This document shows, in pieces, positions 52,535 through 60,116 of a stretch of 64,000 bases of DNA (position 1 is its first letter; every line of letters starts with the position of its first letter). The notes beneath the pieces are model-generated. The model was not told the origin of the DNA, did not search any database, and was given only the letters and a program-made list of their open reading frames with translations. Position numbers and translations under genes: made by a program. The stretch lies in NCBI GenBank assembly GCA_965219875.1, contig CBDCOW010000001.1:1269404-1333403 (forward strand), written 5' to 3'. Origin of the DNA: DAOUKH01 sp965219875 (GTDB taxonomy: Bacteria > Chloroflexota > Dehalococcoidia > SHYB01).

Positions 52535-54826
52535 ATGACTACCACCGCTGACCCGCCCCCCGAGTTCAAGGTCCTTGGTACGAGGCCCATTCGCCACGAC
52601 GGCATGGAGAAGGTGACCGGGCAGGCCCGCTACGGTGCCGACATTCACCCGCCGGGCCTTCTGCACGGCAAGATTCTGCGCAGCCCGCACGCCCACGCGC
52701 GGATCAAGTCGATCGACACGAGCAAGGCCGAGGCGGTCGACGGCGTGCGCGCCGTCATCACCAACGCGGACTACCCCATCGTCAGCAATACGCCGATCGA
52801 CTTGGCGGAGGTGTTGATGAACGCGCGGGTCATGGCGGAGAACGACCTCGCCGGAGAGAAGGTCCTGTACAAGGGCCACGCCGTGGTCGCCGTGGTGGCG
52901 GCGAGCCCGCATGTCGCGGAGGAGGCGCTCGATCTGATCGACGTGGAGTATGAAGTTCTCGACTCCCTCATGACCGTGGACGAGGCGATGGCGCCCGGCG
53001 CGCCGCTCCTCCACGAGGATATGACGACGCACACGCTGGCGGCGCGGTTCACGCGGGGCGCGGACACCGGCGAGCGCAGCAACATCGCGTCGCGGCTGCT
53101 GTTCGAGGGGGGCGACCGTGAGAAGGCGTTCACCGAAGCGGACGTGATCGTCGAGCGGGACTTCCGCACCAAGGCGGTGCATCAGGGCTATATCGAGCCG
53201 CACAGCTCGACGGCGTCGTGGACGCCGGACGGGCACGTCACGATCTGGACCTCGACGCAAGGGGCGTTTGGGATCCGGAGCTCGGTGGCGGCAATCCTTC
53301 GGATTCCCGAGGCGAAGATCAAGGTAGTGCCGCTGGAGATGGGCGGCGGTTTCGGGGGCAAGATTTCGAGCTATCTCGACGCCGTCGCGGCCATCGCGTC
53401 GCGCAAGACGGGGCATCCGGTGAAGTTCACCATGACGCGCAAGGAAGTCTTCGAGGGCACGGGGCCGACTTCAGGGACGCACATCAAGGCAAAGATCGGA
53501 GCCAAGAAGGACGGCACGATCGTCGCCGCCGATCTGTGGCTTGCCTACGAGGCCGGCGCCTATCCGGGGTCGCCCGTGGGCGCCGGCGTCATGTACGGCA
53601 TAGCGCCGTACGCCATCGAGAACTTCGCCGTGGACGGGTACGACGTGGTGGTGAACAAGCCGAAGGTGGCGGCCTACCGCGCGCCGGGCACGCCGCAAGC
53701 GGCGTTCGCGATGGAGCAGGTAGTGGACCAGCTCGCCCGCGAGCTCGGTATGGACCCGATCGAGCTCCGCCTGAAGAACGTGCAGCGTGAGGGCGGGCGG
53801 CAGGTGAACGGCATCCCCTACGGCGCGATCGGCTGCGAAGAAGTCGAGCGGGCGATGCTCGAATCGGAGCACTACAAGAGTAAACTCGAAGGGCCGAACC
53901 GGGGCCGCGGCGTGGCCATGGGCTTCTGGGGCAACGGCGGCATGCACTCGGCGGCGACCCTGGCGGTGAACGCCGAGGGCACGGTAAACATGGTCACCGG
54001 CTCCGTCGATCTTTGCGGCACCCGCGTCGCTCTGGCGATGCAAGTGGCCGAGGTGCTCGGCCTGCGTGCCGAAGACATCGTGCCCAGCGTGGGCGATACC
54101 GACTCGGTGGGTTTCACCGCCCCTTCGGGCGGGAGCCGCACGGCGTTTGCCACCGGCATCGCGGTGATCCAGGCGGCGCATAAGATCGTCGATCATCTCA
54201 AGGCCTTCGCCGGACGCATGTGGGAACTGCCGCCCGAGGAGATCGCGTTCGAGAACGGGGTCTTCGTCAACCCCAAGGACGCCGAGGAGAACAAGACCTT
54301 CAGGCAACTGGCCATGATGGCCTTCCGCCAGGGCGCGGTGACGGCCTCGGCGTCGGTGAACCCGGGCGGCGTCGGCGTCTCCTACGCGGGGCACATCGCC
54401 GACGTCGAAGTCGATCCTGAGACGGGCAAGGTCACGGTGCTGCGCTACACCACGTTCCAGGACGTGGGCCGCGCTGTCCACCCGAGCTACGTCGAGGGGC
54501 AGATGCAGGGCGGGGCGGTGCAGGGCATCGGCTGGGCGCTGAACGAAGAGTATTTCTGGACGGACGACGGCGAGATGGCGAACTCGTCGTTCCTCGACTA
54601 CCGGATGCCGACGAGCCTCGACTTGCCGATGATCGAGACGCAGATCGTAGAGAAGCCGAACCCCGGCCATCCCTTCGGCCTGCGGGGCGTGGGCGAGGTA
54701 TCGATCGTGCCGCCGATGGCCGCGATCGCCAACGCCGTGGTTGACGCGGTCGGCCCGCGCTTGACGGAGCTGCCAATGTCGCCGGGAGCGGTGCTCAAGG
54801 CGATGCAAGAGCAACAGGGCTCATAG
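52535..54826 (+). CDS. Molybdenum hydroxylase molybdopterin-binding (large) subunit
   Basis: A 763-residue large subunit of the xanthine dehydrogenase superfamily. Cofactor blocks include RYGADIHPPGLLHGKILRSPHAHARI, MGGGFGGKISSYLDAVAA and AAYRAPGTPQAAFAMEQ. The catalytic Glu is in RGVGEVSIVPPMAAIANAV. The AYRAPG loop has no Cys, unlike the VAYRCSFR loop of true aerobic CO dehydrogenase, so this is not a form I CoxL. More likely it oxidises a purine, aromatic acyl-CoA or aldehyde-type substrate. The small and FAD subunits precede it in S-type operon order (M-S-L), and a MoaD-like gene follows ten bases later. Confidence 0.92.
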   Translation: MTTTADPPPEFKVLGTRPIRHDGMEKVTGQARYGADIHPPGLLHGKILRSPHAHARIKSIDTSKAEAVDGVRAVITNADYPIVSNTPIDLAEVLMNARVMAENDLAGEKVLYKGHAVVAVVAASPHVAEEALDLIDVEYEVLDSLMTVDEAMAPGAPLLHEDMTTHTLAARFTRGADTGERSNIASRLLFEGGDREKAFTEADVIVERDFRTKAVHQGYIEPHSSTASWTPDGHVTIWTSTQGAFGIRSSVAAILRIPEAKIKVVPLEMGGGFGGKISSYLDAVAAIASRKTGHPVKFTMTRKEVFEGTGPTSGTHIKAKIGAKKDGTIVAADLWLAYEAGAYPGSPVGAGVMYGIAPYAIENFAVDGYDVVVNKPKVAAYRAPGTPQAAFAMEQVVDQLARELGMDPIELRLKNVQREGGRQVNGIPYGAIGCEEVERAMLESEHYKSKLEGPNRGRGVAMGFWGNGGMHSAATLAVNAEGTVNMVTGSVDLCGTRVALAMQVAEVLGLRAEDIVPSVGDTDSVGFTAPSGGSRTAFATGIAVIQAAHKIVDHLKAFAGRMWELPPEEIAFENGVFVNPKDAEENKTFRQLAMMAFRQGAVTASASVNPGGVGVSYAGHIADVEVDPETGKVTVLRYTTFQDVGRAVHPSYVEGQMQGGAVQGIGWALNEEYFWTDDGEMANSSFLDYRMPTSLDLPMIETQIVEKPNPGHPFGLRGVGEVSIVPPMAAIANAVVDAVGPRLTELPMSPGAVLKAMQEQQGS

Positions 54827-54836
54827 GACCGCCGCG

Positions 54837-55103
54837 GTGGCTATCGTCTTCATTCCGTCGCTCATGCGCGACCTCACGGGGGGCGCCGATAAGGTGACCG
54901 TCGAGGGCGCGACGCTGCGCCAGGTTATCAACGCGCTCGAAGCGGCGCACCCCGGCACAAAGGACCGGTTGATGGATGCGGAGGGGCGCATCCAAGAGGG
55001 CCTCGCCGTCGCAATCGACGGCGAGACGACGCACCTCGGCCTCATCGAGCCGGTCAAGGAGACGTCCGAGATTCACTTTATCCCAGCCATCGGCGGGGGA
55101 TAA
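54837..55103 (+). CDS. MoaD/ThiS-like ubiquitin-fold sulfur carrier
   Basis: An 88-residue beta-grasp protein beginning at GTG 54837 (MAIVFIPSLMRDLTGG) and ending HFIPAIGGG. The terminal Gly-Gly is where MoaD-type carriers are adenylated and thiocarboxylated. The central VEGATLRQVINALEAAHPG is typical of MoaD/ThiS family members. Its place right after the molybdopterin subunit suggests a role in making or sulfurating the cofactor of this hydroxylase, but no MoaE or MoeB homologue is in the window. It is six bases from the next, unusual lipoprotein gene. Confidence 0.85.
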   Translation: MAIVFIPSLMRDLTGGADKVTVEGATLRQVINALEAAHPGTKDRLMDAEGRIQEGLAVAIDGETTHLGLIEPVKETSEIHFIPAIGGG

Positions 55104-55108
55104 CGACC

Positions 55109-56074
55109 GTGCTCGGCAAGGCGCTCATCTTCGTGGCCGTTGCCGCGCTGACGCTATCGGCGTGCTCCTCAGGCGCCGATCCGACGCCGCTTCCGCCAAC
55201 GTCCCCGCCACCATCCCCGACGGCGACGGCCGCGCCGGTGCCGACGGCGACGCCGGAACCCACGCCCACGCCCGAGCCGACTTCGACGCCCGTACCGACG
55301 TGGACGCCCGAGCCGACGTGGACGCCCGAGCCGACGTATACGCCCGCACCAACGGCGACGGCCGCGCCGGTGCGCACGGCCCCGCCCGCACCAACGGCGA
55401 CGACCGCACCGGTGTCGACGGCGACGCCGCTCCCTACCGCCCCGCCCGCGCCCACGGTGCCGCCCGCGCCGATGTCGACGGCGACGCCGCTCCCTACGTC
55501 GACGGCCACCGCGACAGCTACGCCGCAGCCCACGCCCACGCCCACGGTGATGGCGCCGACGACGCAGCAGGGCTGGGTGTGCGCCGAGGACCTCGGCGGA
55601 GTCAGGTGGACGTGTGGGGGCGACATCTTGGCCGACAGGCCCGGGGAGGAAAGCTGGTCATGCACCGGCGCCCGAGGGTTGTTCTGGACCTGCCGGAGCG
55701 ACATTGACGTCGGGGAGCGTTACACGCAAAGCTGGTCGTGCACGCACCCAACGGCGGACGAGTGGGCGTGCAGCGGCGACGTCTCGTTCGGGACGGAATT
55801 TGGCGAGAAGTGGGCCTGCACCGGAGCACAGGGCGGGGCGGCGTGGACGTGCACCGGCGATATTGTGACCGAGACCTTCCACGACGAGACCTGGTCGTGC
55901 AGCCTTGCCGCCGGGGCCTGGTTCTGCCACGGCAACATCCTGCCCGAGATCGCGAGCCAGACCTGGTCGTGCGGCGCCGGCACCGGGCGCGACTCGTGGA
56001 TGTGCCAGGGCGGCCTGGGGGGGTTCGAGCCGGTGGTCGGGATGCCGTTCCTGTTCTTCGACGACCGGGAGTAG
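55109..56074 (+). CDS. Lipoprotein with Pro-Thr spacer and six Trp/Cys tandem repeats
   Basis: A 321-residue exported protein of unrecognised family. GTG 55109 begins a signal peptide with lipobox TLSAC (Cys19). Residues 25-150 are a Pro/Thr/Ala spacer with repeated TPEPTWTPEPT-like words. Residues 156 to about 305 form six tandem units of about 26 residues with consensus [ST]-W-S-C, 6-9 residues, W-x-C-x-G-[DN]-[IV]. The second Cys of each is followed by Gly and an acidic or amide residue. All twelve Cys are retained, suggesting disulfides or metal binding. It is the last gene of the molybdenum hydroxylase operon, with no coding gap over six bases to the MoaD-like gene. Function is unknown. 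Confidence 0.75.
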   Translation: MLGKALIFVAVAALTLSACSSGADPTPLPPTSPPPSPTATAAPVPTATPEPTPTPEPTSTPVPTWTPEPTWTPEPTYTPAPTATAAPVRTAPPAPTATTAPVSTATPLPTAPPAPTVPPAPMSTATPLPTSTATATATPQPTPTPTVMAPTTQQGWVCAEDLGGVRWTCGGDILADRPGEESWSCTGARGLFWTCRSDIDVGERYTQSWSCTHPTADEWACSGDVSFGTEFGEKWACTGAQGGAAWTCTGDIVTETFHDETWSCSLAAGAWFCHGNILPEIASQTWSCGAGTGRDSWMCQGGLGGFEPVVGMPFLFFDDRE

Positions 56075-56102
56075 GCGGCGCCCTTCCCCTTGCCCGCGGC
56101 TG

Positions 56103-56915
56103 CTAGCTGCCTTCTTTGAGGAAGGCGACGATGGCGGGCCAGGCGGCGGGGTCTTGCCAGAAGAAGACGTGGCCGCCTTCGAAGATCTGGAGGCGGGCGC
56201 TGGGAATCGCGCCGGCGAGGGCCTCCAGGTTTTCCGGCGGGGCGATGCGATCGTAGCGGCCGCCGCAGACGAGGGCCGGCACGGAGATTGATCCCAGACG
56301 TTCGTAGGTGTCGTGGCCGCGGCGCGCCTCGAGTTGCCGGCGCGCTCCGGTGGCGGTCTCCCGTTCTTCGGCCGATCCGGTGGACGGCTGGGTCTTCTTC
56401 ATCGCCGTGAGTAGGGTGGCGATTTCGGCGGGGGCCGCGGCGGGGTCGGTCCCCTCGTAGCGCGAGTCGATGAGGCCGACGCCGAACGCGGCGGCTTCGT
56501 CCGGCGGGAGCGCGGCCAACTCGTGCAGGGGATAGGACGGCCTGCCCGCGCCGCCGCTCGACGTGCACGCCAGCACGAGGCGGTCGACGCGTTCGGGGTG
56601 ACGGATAGCGAGCTCCTGCGCCACCATCCCGCCGAACGAGACTCCCACGACCGGGGCGCGGTCCCAACCGGCGAAGTCGAGCATCGCCGCGGCGTCGTCG
56701 GCGTAGTCGCGCATGGTGTAGGGGACGTCGGGCTTGGCGGACTGCCCGAGACCCCGCTGGTCGTAGGCGAGAACGTCGAAGGCGTCTTCGAGGGGGCCGG
56801 CGAAGATGCGGGCGTCGCGGAGGTCGCCGCCGGTCCAGTTGAGATAGAGGAGCGGCGGGCCGGCCCCGGCGCGCTCGTAGTAGATGCTGATGCCGCGAAC
56901 TTCGGCGAAGGGCAT
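56103..56915 (-). CDS. Alpha/beta-fold hydrolase (3-oxoadipate enol-lactonase-like)
   Basis: A 270-residue hydrolase. It has LLYLNWTGGDL (oxyanion loop, degenerate), YDQRGLGQS, the nucleophile elbow GVSFGG, a lid region of about 70 residues, and LVCGGRYDRIAPPENL with the acid plus the terminal His in FEGGHVFFWQD. This resembles the PcaD-like enol-lactonase group, but the oxyanion motif HG is replaced by WT. The substrate is unknown. It converges with the Trp/Cys-repeat lipoprotein gene, and its start lies just after the stop of the enoyl-CoA hydratase gene, so both are probably one unit. Confidence 0.85.
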   Translation of the reverse strand: MPFAEVRGISIYYERAGAGPPLLYLNWTGGDLRDARIFAGPLEDAFDVLAYDQRGLGQSAKPDVPYTMRDYADDAAAMLDFAGWDRAPVVGVSFGGMVAQELAIRHPERVDRLVLACTSSGGAGRPSYPLHELAALPPDEAAAFGVGLIDSRYEGTDPAAAPAEIATLLTAMKKTQPSTGSAEERETATGARRQLEARRGHDTYERLGSISVPALVCGGRYDRIAPPENLEALAGAIPSARLQIFEGGHVFFWQDPAAWPAIVAFLKEGS

Positions 56916-56917
56916 GG

Positions 56918-57706
56918 CTATTCCCCGGCGAACTCGGGGTCGCGCTTTTCGAGGAAGGAGCGGATGCCCTCCTCGCGGTCGCTGCTCTGGAAGGCGTTGC
57001 GGAGGGTGAACGACTCGTACTGGGCGAAGGTCTCTAGGTCTTGCCGCAGGCCCAGATAGACGGCGCGCTTCGCCATGGCGAGGGCAATGGGCGGGCCCTT
57101 GGCGAGGGTCAGCGCGACCTCGCGGGTGCGCTCGTAGAGCTTGTCGTGGGGGACGACCTCGTTGACCAGCCCGATCTCAGCGGCTTCTTCTCCATCCAGC
57201 ATCTTGCCCATGAAGATGATCTCTAGGGCCTTGGGCAGAGGCACGATCTGGGGCAGGGTGTAGGCGCCGAGGGCCTCGGGAGGAATCCCGCGCTTGAGCC
57301 AGGCCGCGCCGAACTTGGCCTCGGTGGAGGCGATGCGCAGGTCGCAGGCCAGGGCGAGGGAGAAGCCGACGCCGACCGCGGGTCCATTCACCGCGGCGAT
57401 GACGGGTTGGGGGGCGTGGCGCAGCGCCCGCACGAAGCTGTCCTGGCCGGTGCGCGGGGTGAAGCGCTTCTTTAGAAGCGGGTGCTCGCCGGGGCGGGGC
57501 TCCTTCAGGTCTTGGCCCGAGCAGAAGCCGCGCCCGGCTCCGGTGATCACGAGCACCCTGGCGTCGCTTTGGGCGACGTGCTCGATGGTGTCGAAAATCT
57601 CATCGATCATCCCCGGAGCCGTGGCGTTGAGCCGCTCGGGGCGGTTGAGGGTGATGGTGGCGATGCCGTCGCCGTCGGTATCGAGCAGGACTCGCTCGCT
57701 TGCCAT
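56918..57706 (-). CDS. Enoyl-CoA hydratase/isomerase family protein
   Basis: A 262-residue crotonase-fold protein starting at ATG 57706 (MASERVLLDTDGDGIATITLNRPERLNA). The first oxyanion block is GFCSGQDLKEPRPG, the second AVNGPAVGVGFSLALACDLRIAS. FGAAWLKRGIPPEALGAYTLP is the segment before the catalytic Glu position in hydratases, and Glu is present there. The tail (SSDREEGIRSFLEKRDPEF) is common to many family members. A GGAG site precedes the ATG. A longer upstream frame is not conserved-looking. It probably acts on a short enoyl-CoA. Confidence 0.9.
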   Translation of the reverse strand: MASERVLLDTDGDGIATITLNRPERLNATAPGMIDEIFDTIEHVAQSDARVLVITGAGRGFCSGQDLKEPRPGEHPLLKKRFTPRTGQDSFVRALRHAPQPVIAAVNGPAVGVGFSLALACDLRIASTEAKFGAAWLKRGIPPEALGAYTLPQIVPLPKALEIIFMGKMLDGEEAAEIGLVNEVVPHDKLYERTREVALTLAKGPPIALAMAKRAVYLGLRQDLETFAQYESFTLRNAFQSSDREEGIRSFLEKRDPEFAGE

Positions 57707-57788
57707 GCAGGGCTCCCTAAGAGTATCGCGCCCAAGCGCCGTGGCGAAGATCATAGCCCCCGTGCGCACGCCGCGCCAACCGCAGCCC

Positions 57789-57794
57789 TATAAT
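57789..57794 (+). promoter_or_regulatory. TATAAT box seven bases before the GNAT gene
   Basis: A perfect TATAAT ends seven bases before ATG 57802. No ribosome site fits between, which indicates a leaderless transcript. Confidence 0.5.
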
Positions 57795-57801
57795 CGGGGC
57801 C

Positions 57802-58257
57802 ATGAGCGTGTTGATACGCGACGCGGAGGAGGGCGACCTGGAGCGCCTACGGGAGTTGTACGCCCAGCTTGCCCCCAGCGGCGACTCCCCCGAGCCGGGC
57901 AGCCGAACGCAGTCGCTGGCGGCCCTTGGAGAGATCACGGCGCGCGAGGGGGTCCGCCTGCTGGTGCTCGAGACCGATGGGCGGGTCGAGGGCAGTGTAG
58001 TCTTGGTCATCGTCCCAAACCTGACCCACGGGAGCAGGCCATGGGCGGTGATTGAGCACATGATCGTCGATGAGTCACGGCAAGGTACGGGGATGGGGCG
58101 TCGGCTGCTGCGGCGCGTCGAGGAACTCGTGATCGAAGCTGGCTGCTACAAGCTCCAGTTCCTCAGCGCGTGGCGCCGCAAGGACACGGCTCACCCCTTC
58201 TACGAGGCGATGGGTTACGAGTCGCCGGCGCGGGCTTTTCGGAAGCACTTCGGGTGA
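57802..58257 (+). CDS. GNAT family N-acetyltransferase
   Basis: A 151-residue GNAT protein. It begins SVLIRDAEEGDLERLRELYAQL, typical of the first strand and helix. It has VEGSVVLVIVPNLTHG and IEHMIVDESRQGTGMGRRLLRRVEEL with the acetyl-CoA pyrophosphate motif QGTGMG (Q/RxxGxG/A), then a late AHPFYEAMGYESPA. Such enzymes move acetyl groups to small amines or proteins; the acceptor is unknown. It is probably transcribed without a leader from the TATAAT just upstream, and is followed by a repeat region. Confidence 0.9.
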   Translation: MSVLIRDAEEGDLERLRELYAQLAPSGDSPEPGSRTQSLAALGEITAREGVRLLVLETDGRVEGSVVLVIVPNLTHGSRPWAVIEHMIVDESRQGTGMGRRLLRRVEELVIEAGCYKLQFLSAWRRKDTAHPFYEAMGYESPARAFRKHFG

Positions 58258-58269
58258 ATGGGACGGCCG

Positions 58270-58620
58270 TGCGGGAGTCCTCCCTGAAGCCGAGAGGAGA
58301 GGGCGCCACAAGGGACGCCCCTACGGGACGGGGAGGGACCGGTGGGCGCGAGGTTGGTCGGGCTTCGATGGCCGTTGGTGGTTGTTGGGAGGCCCCTCAA
58401 CCTAGTCCTCTCCCGGTGGAGACCTTTGCATAGTCGGCACTTCCGGCTCCATGGACGTCGGCGCACCCCTCCCCACCCTGCCCCTCCGACGCACCCTTCG
58501 GGCGCGTGCCCTCTTTCAGTTTCCCCCAGAGGGGGAAAGGGGGGTGACCGCCCTGCTCCCTCCTTTCCAGCCCGTGGGCGGATTACGCAAAGGTCTCCGC
58601 TGGGAGAGGAGGTCAAGACC
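58270..58620. repeat. Second repeat patch, inverted and partial copies of the composite elements
   Basis: Between the GNAT gene and fabF. It holds gcgccacaagggacgcccctacggg (inverse of the taggggcg module, 58301-58325), ggagacctttgca (58418-58430) and ctttcagtttcccccagagggggaaag. It also holds gattacgcaaaggtctcc (58581-58598) followed by gctgggagagg. The two termini lie in opposite order from the units at 19084-19500. No gene is seen in 58258-58650. Confidence 0.65.
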
Positions 58621-58657
58621 CCGCCCCGCCGGCGCGGTTTTTCGGGGGCAGGCGTGG

Positions 58658-58666
58658 TGCTATACT
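58658..58666 (+). promoter_or_regulatory. Extended -10 element TGC-TATACT upstream of fabF
   Basis: TGC then TATACT, 209 nt before ATG 58875. The leader (58673-58874) has a small stem (ccgcct/aggcgg, 58669-58689) and no ORF longer than about 16 codons that I can support. Confidence 0.5.
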
Positions 58667-58874
58667 GGCCGCCTGATTTGGTGAGGCGGTTTGGCTGGAC
58701 TCCGACTTCGAGAGATGCGAGGCTGGGATACGCTCCGGTTTGGCTCTAGGCGGTCGTTGCCGTAACTTCCGTAGGCGCGGTTGTGCCGTGGCCGCGGCGG
58801 GGGGACCGACCCCAATCTATGACTCGACAAACGGCGGCCTTGCCGCTCCGTAATCCTCTGGGGATGGTGCATTG

Positions 58875-60116
58875 ATGGACCGTCGCGTCGCGGTGACCGG
58901 CCTCGGCCTTGTTACGCCGCTTGGGCTTGACGTAATGTCGACGTGGCGGGCGGCTCTGGCGGGCGTCTCCGGCGTCGATACCATCACGGGGTTCGACGCT
59001 GAGTCCTTCGCCACGCGCATCGCCGCCGAGGTGAAGGGCTTCGACCCGCTGGCCTGCATGGAGCGCAAGGAGGCCAAGAACACCGACCGCTTCGTGCACT
59101 TCGCCACCGCGGCGGCGCTGGAGGCCCTGGCCCACGCCGGTCTGGACGTCGAGGGCAACGCCGACGAGGTGGGGTGCATCGTGGGCAGCGGCATCGGCGG
59201 GATCGGCACGCTGTCGAAGCAGGTGACGACGTTGAACGAGCGCGGCCCGGGCCGGGTCTCGCCGTTCTTGGTGCCGATGATGATCGCGGACATGGCGTCG
59301 GGGCACCTCTCGATACGCTTGGGGGCCAAGGGACCGAACTTCTGCACGACTTCGGCCTGTTCGAGCGGGGCCGACGCCATCGGCGTCTCGGCGGAGATGA
59401 TCCGGCGAGGCGAGGCGACGGCCATGATCACCGGCGGCGCCGAGGCCTGCGTGGTCCCCATCGGACTCGCCGGTTTCTCTTCCGCCGGCGCGCTCTCCAA
59501 ACGCAACGACGAGCCGACCAAGGCGTCCCGGCCGTTCGACGCCGACCGCGACGGGTTCATCCTGGGGGAGGGCTCGGGGATCTTGATTCTCGAAGAGATG
59601 GAGCACGCCAAGGCGCGGGGCGCCACGGTGCTCGCCGAAATGGCGAGCTACGCGGCCACCGCCGACGCGCATCACATCACGCAGCCCGCGGAGCGCGCCG
59701 AGGGCGCAGCCCGCGCGATGCGCAGCGCCCTGAAGAAGGCCGGGCTGGGCGTCGACGAGATCGACTACATCAACGCGCATGGCACCTCGACGCCGCTCAA
59801 CGACAAGTTTGAGACCATGGCGGTCCATGACGTCTTCGGCGACGAGGCGCCAAAGATCCCGATCAGCTCGACGAAGTCGATGACGGGCCACCTGATTGGC
59901 GCCGCAGGGGCGGTCGAGGCCGCCTTCTCGGTGCTGGCGATCCTGGACGGCGTTGTCCCGCCGACGATCAACCTCGAGACGCCCGACCCCGACTGCGATC
60001 TGGACTACACGCCGCACATCCCCAAGCGCGGGCCGGTGCGCGCGGCGCTCTCGAACTCGCTGGGCTTCGGTGGCCACAACAGCTGCCTCGTCTTCCGCCG
60101 CTACGAGGGGTCGTGA
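58875..60116 (+). CDS. fabF: Beta-ketoacyl-ACP synthase II
   Basis: A 413-residue condensing enzyme that elongates acyl-ACP with malonyl-ACP. The catalytic Cys is in TTSACSSGADAIG, with His in INAHGTSTPLND and His in SSTKSMTGHLIGAAG; the terminal NSLGFGGHNSCLVF is characteristic. ATG 58875 is chosen, though the frame also opens at TTG 58872. The gene ends in a four-base overlap (GTGA) with recJ, indicating translational coupling. The other fab genes and acpP are not in the window. Confidence 0.95.
   Translation: MDRRVAVTGLGLVTPLGLDVMSTWRAALAGVSGVDTITGFDAESFATRIAAEVKGFDPLACMERKEAKNTDRFVHFATAAALEALAHAGLDVEGNADEVGCIVGSGIGGIGTLSKQVTTLNERGPGRVSPFLVPMMIADMASGHLSIRLGAKGPNFCTTSACSSGADAIGVSAEMIRRGEATAMITGGAEACVVPIGLAGFSSAGALSKRNDEPTKASRPFDADRDGFILGEGSGILILEEMEHAKARGATVLAEMASYAATADAHHITQPAERAEGAARAMRSALKKAGLGVDEIDYINAHGTSTPLNDKFETMAVHDVFGDEAPKIPISSTKSMTGHLIGAAGAVEAAFSVLAILDGVVPPTINLETPDPDCDLDYTPHIPKRGPVRAALSNSLGFGGHNSCLVFRRYEGS

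Noticed and set aside
52535..54826. Form I aerobic CO dehydrogenase
   Set aside because: The active-site loop reads AYRAPG and lacks the Cys-containing AYRCSFR motif.
58667..58871. tRNA or other small stable RNA before fabF
   Set aside because: No T-loop consensus, acceptor pairing or known small RNA core could be found; only one short stem is clear.
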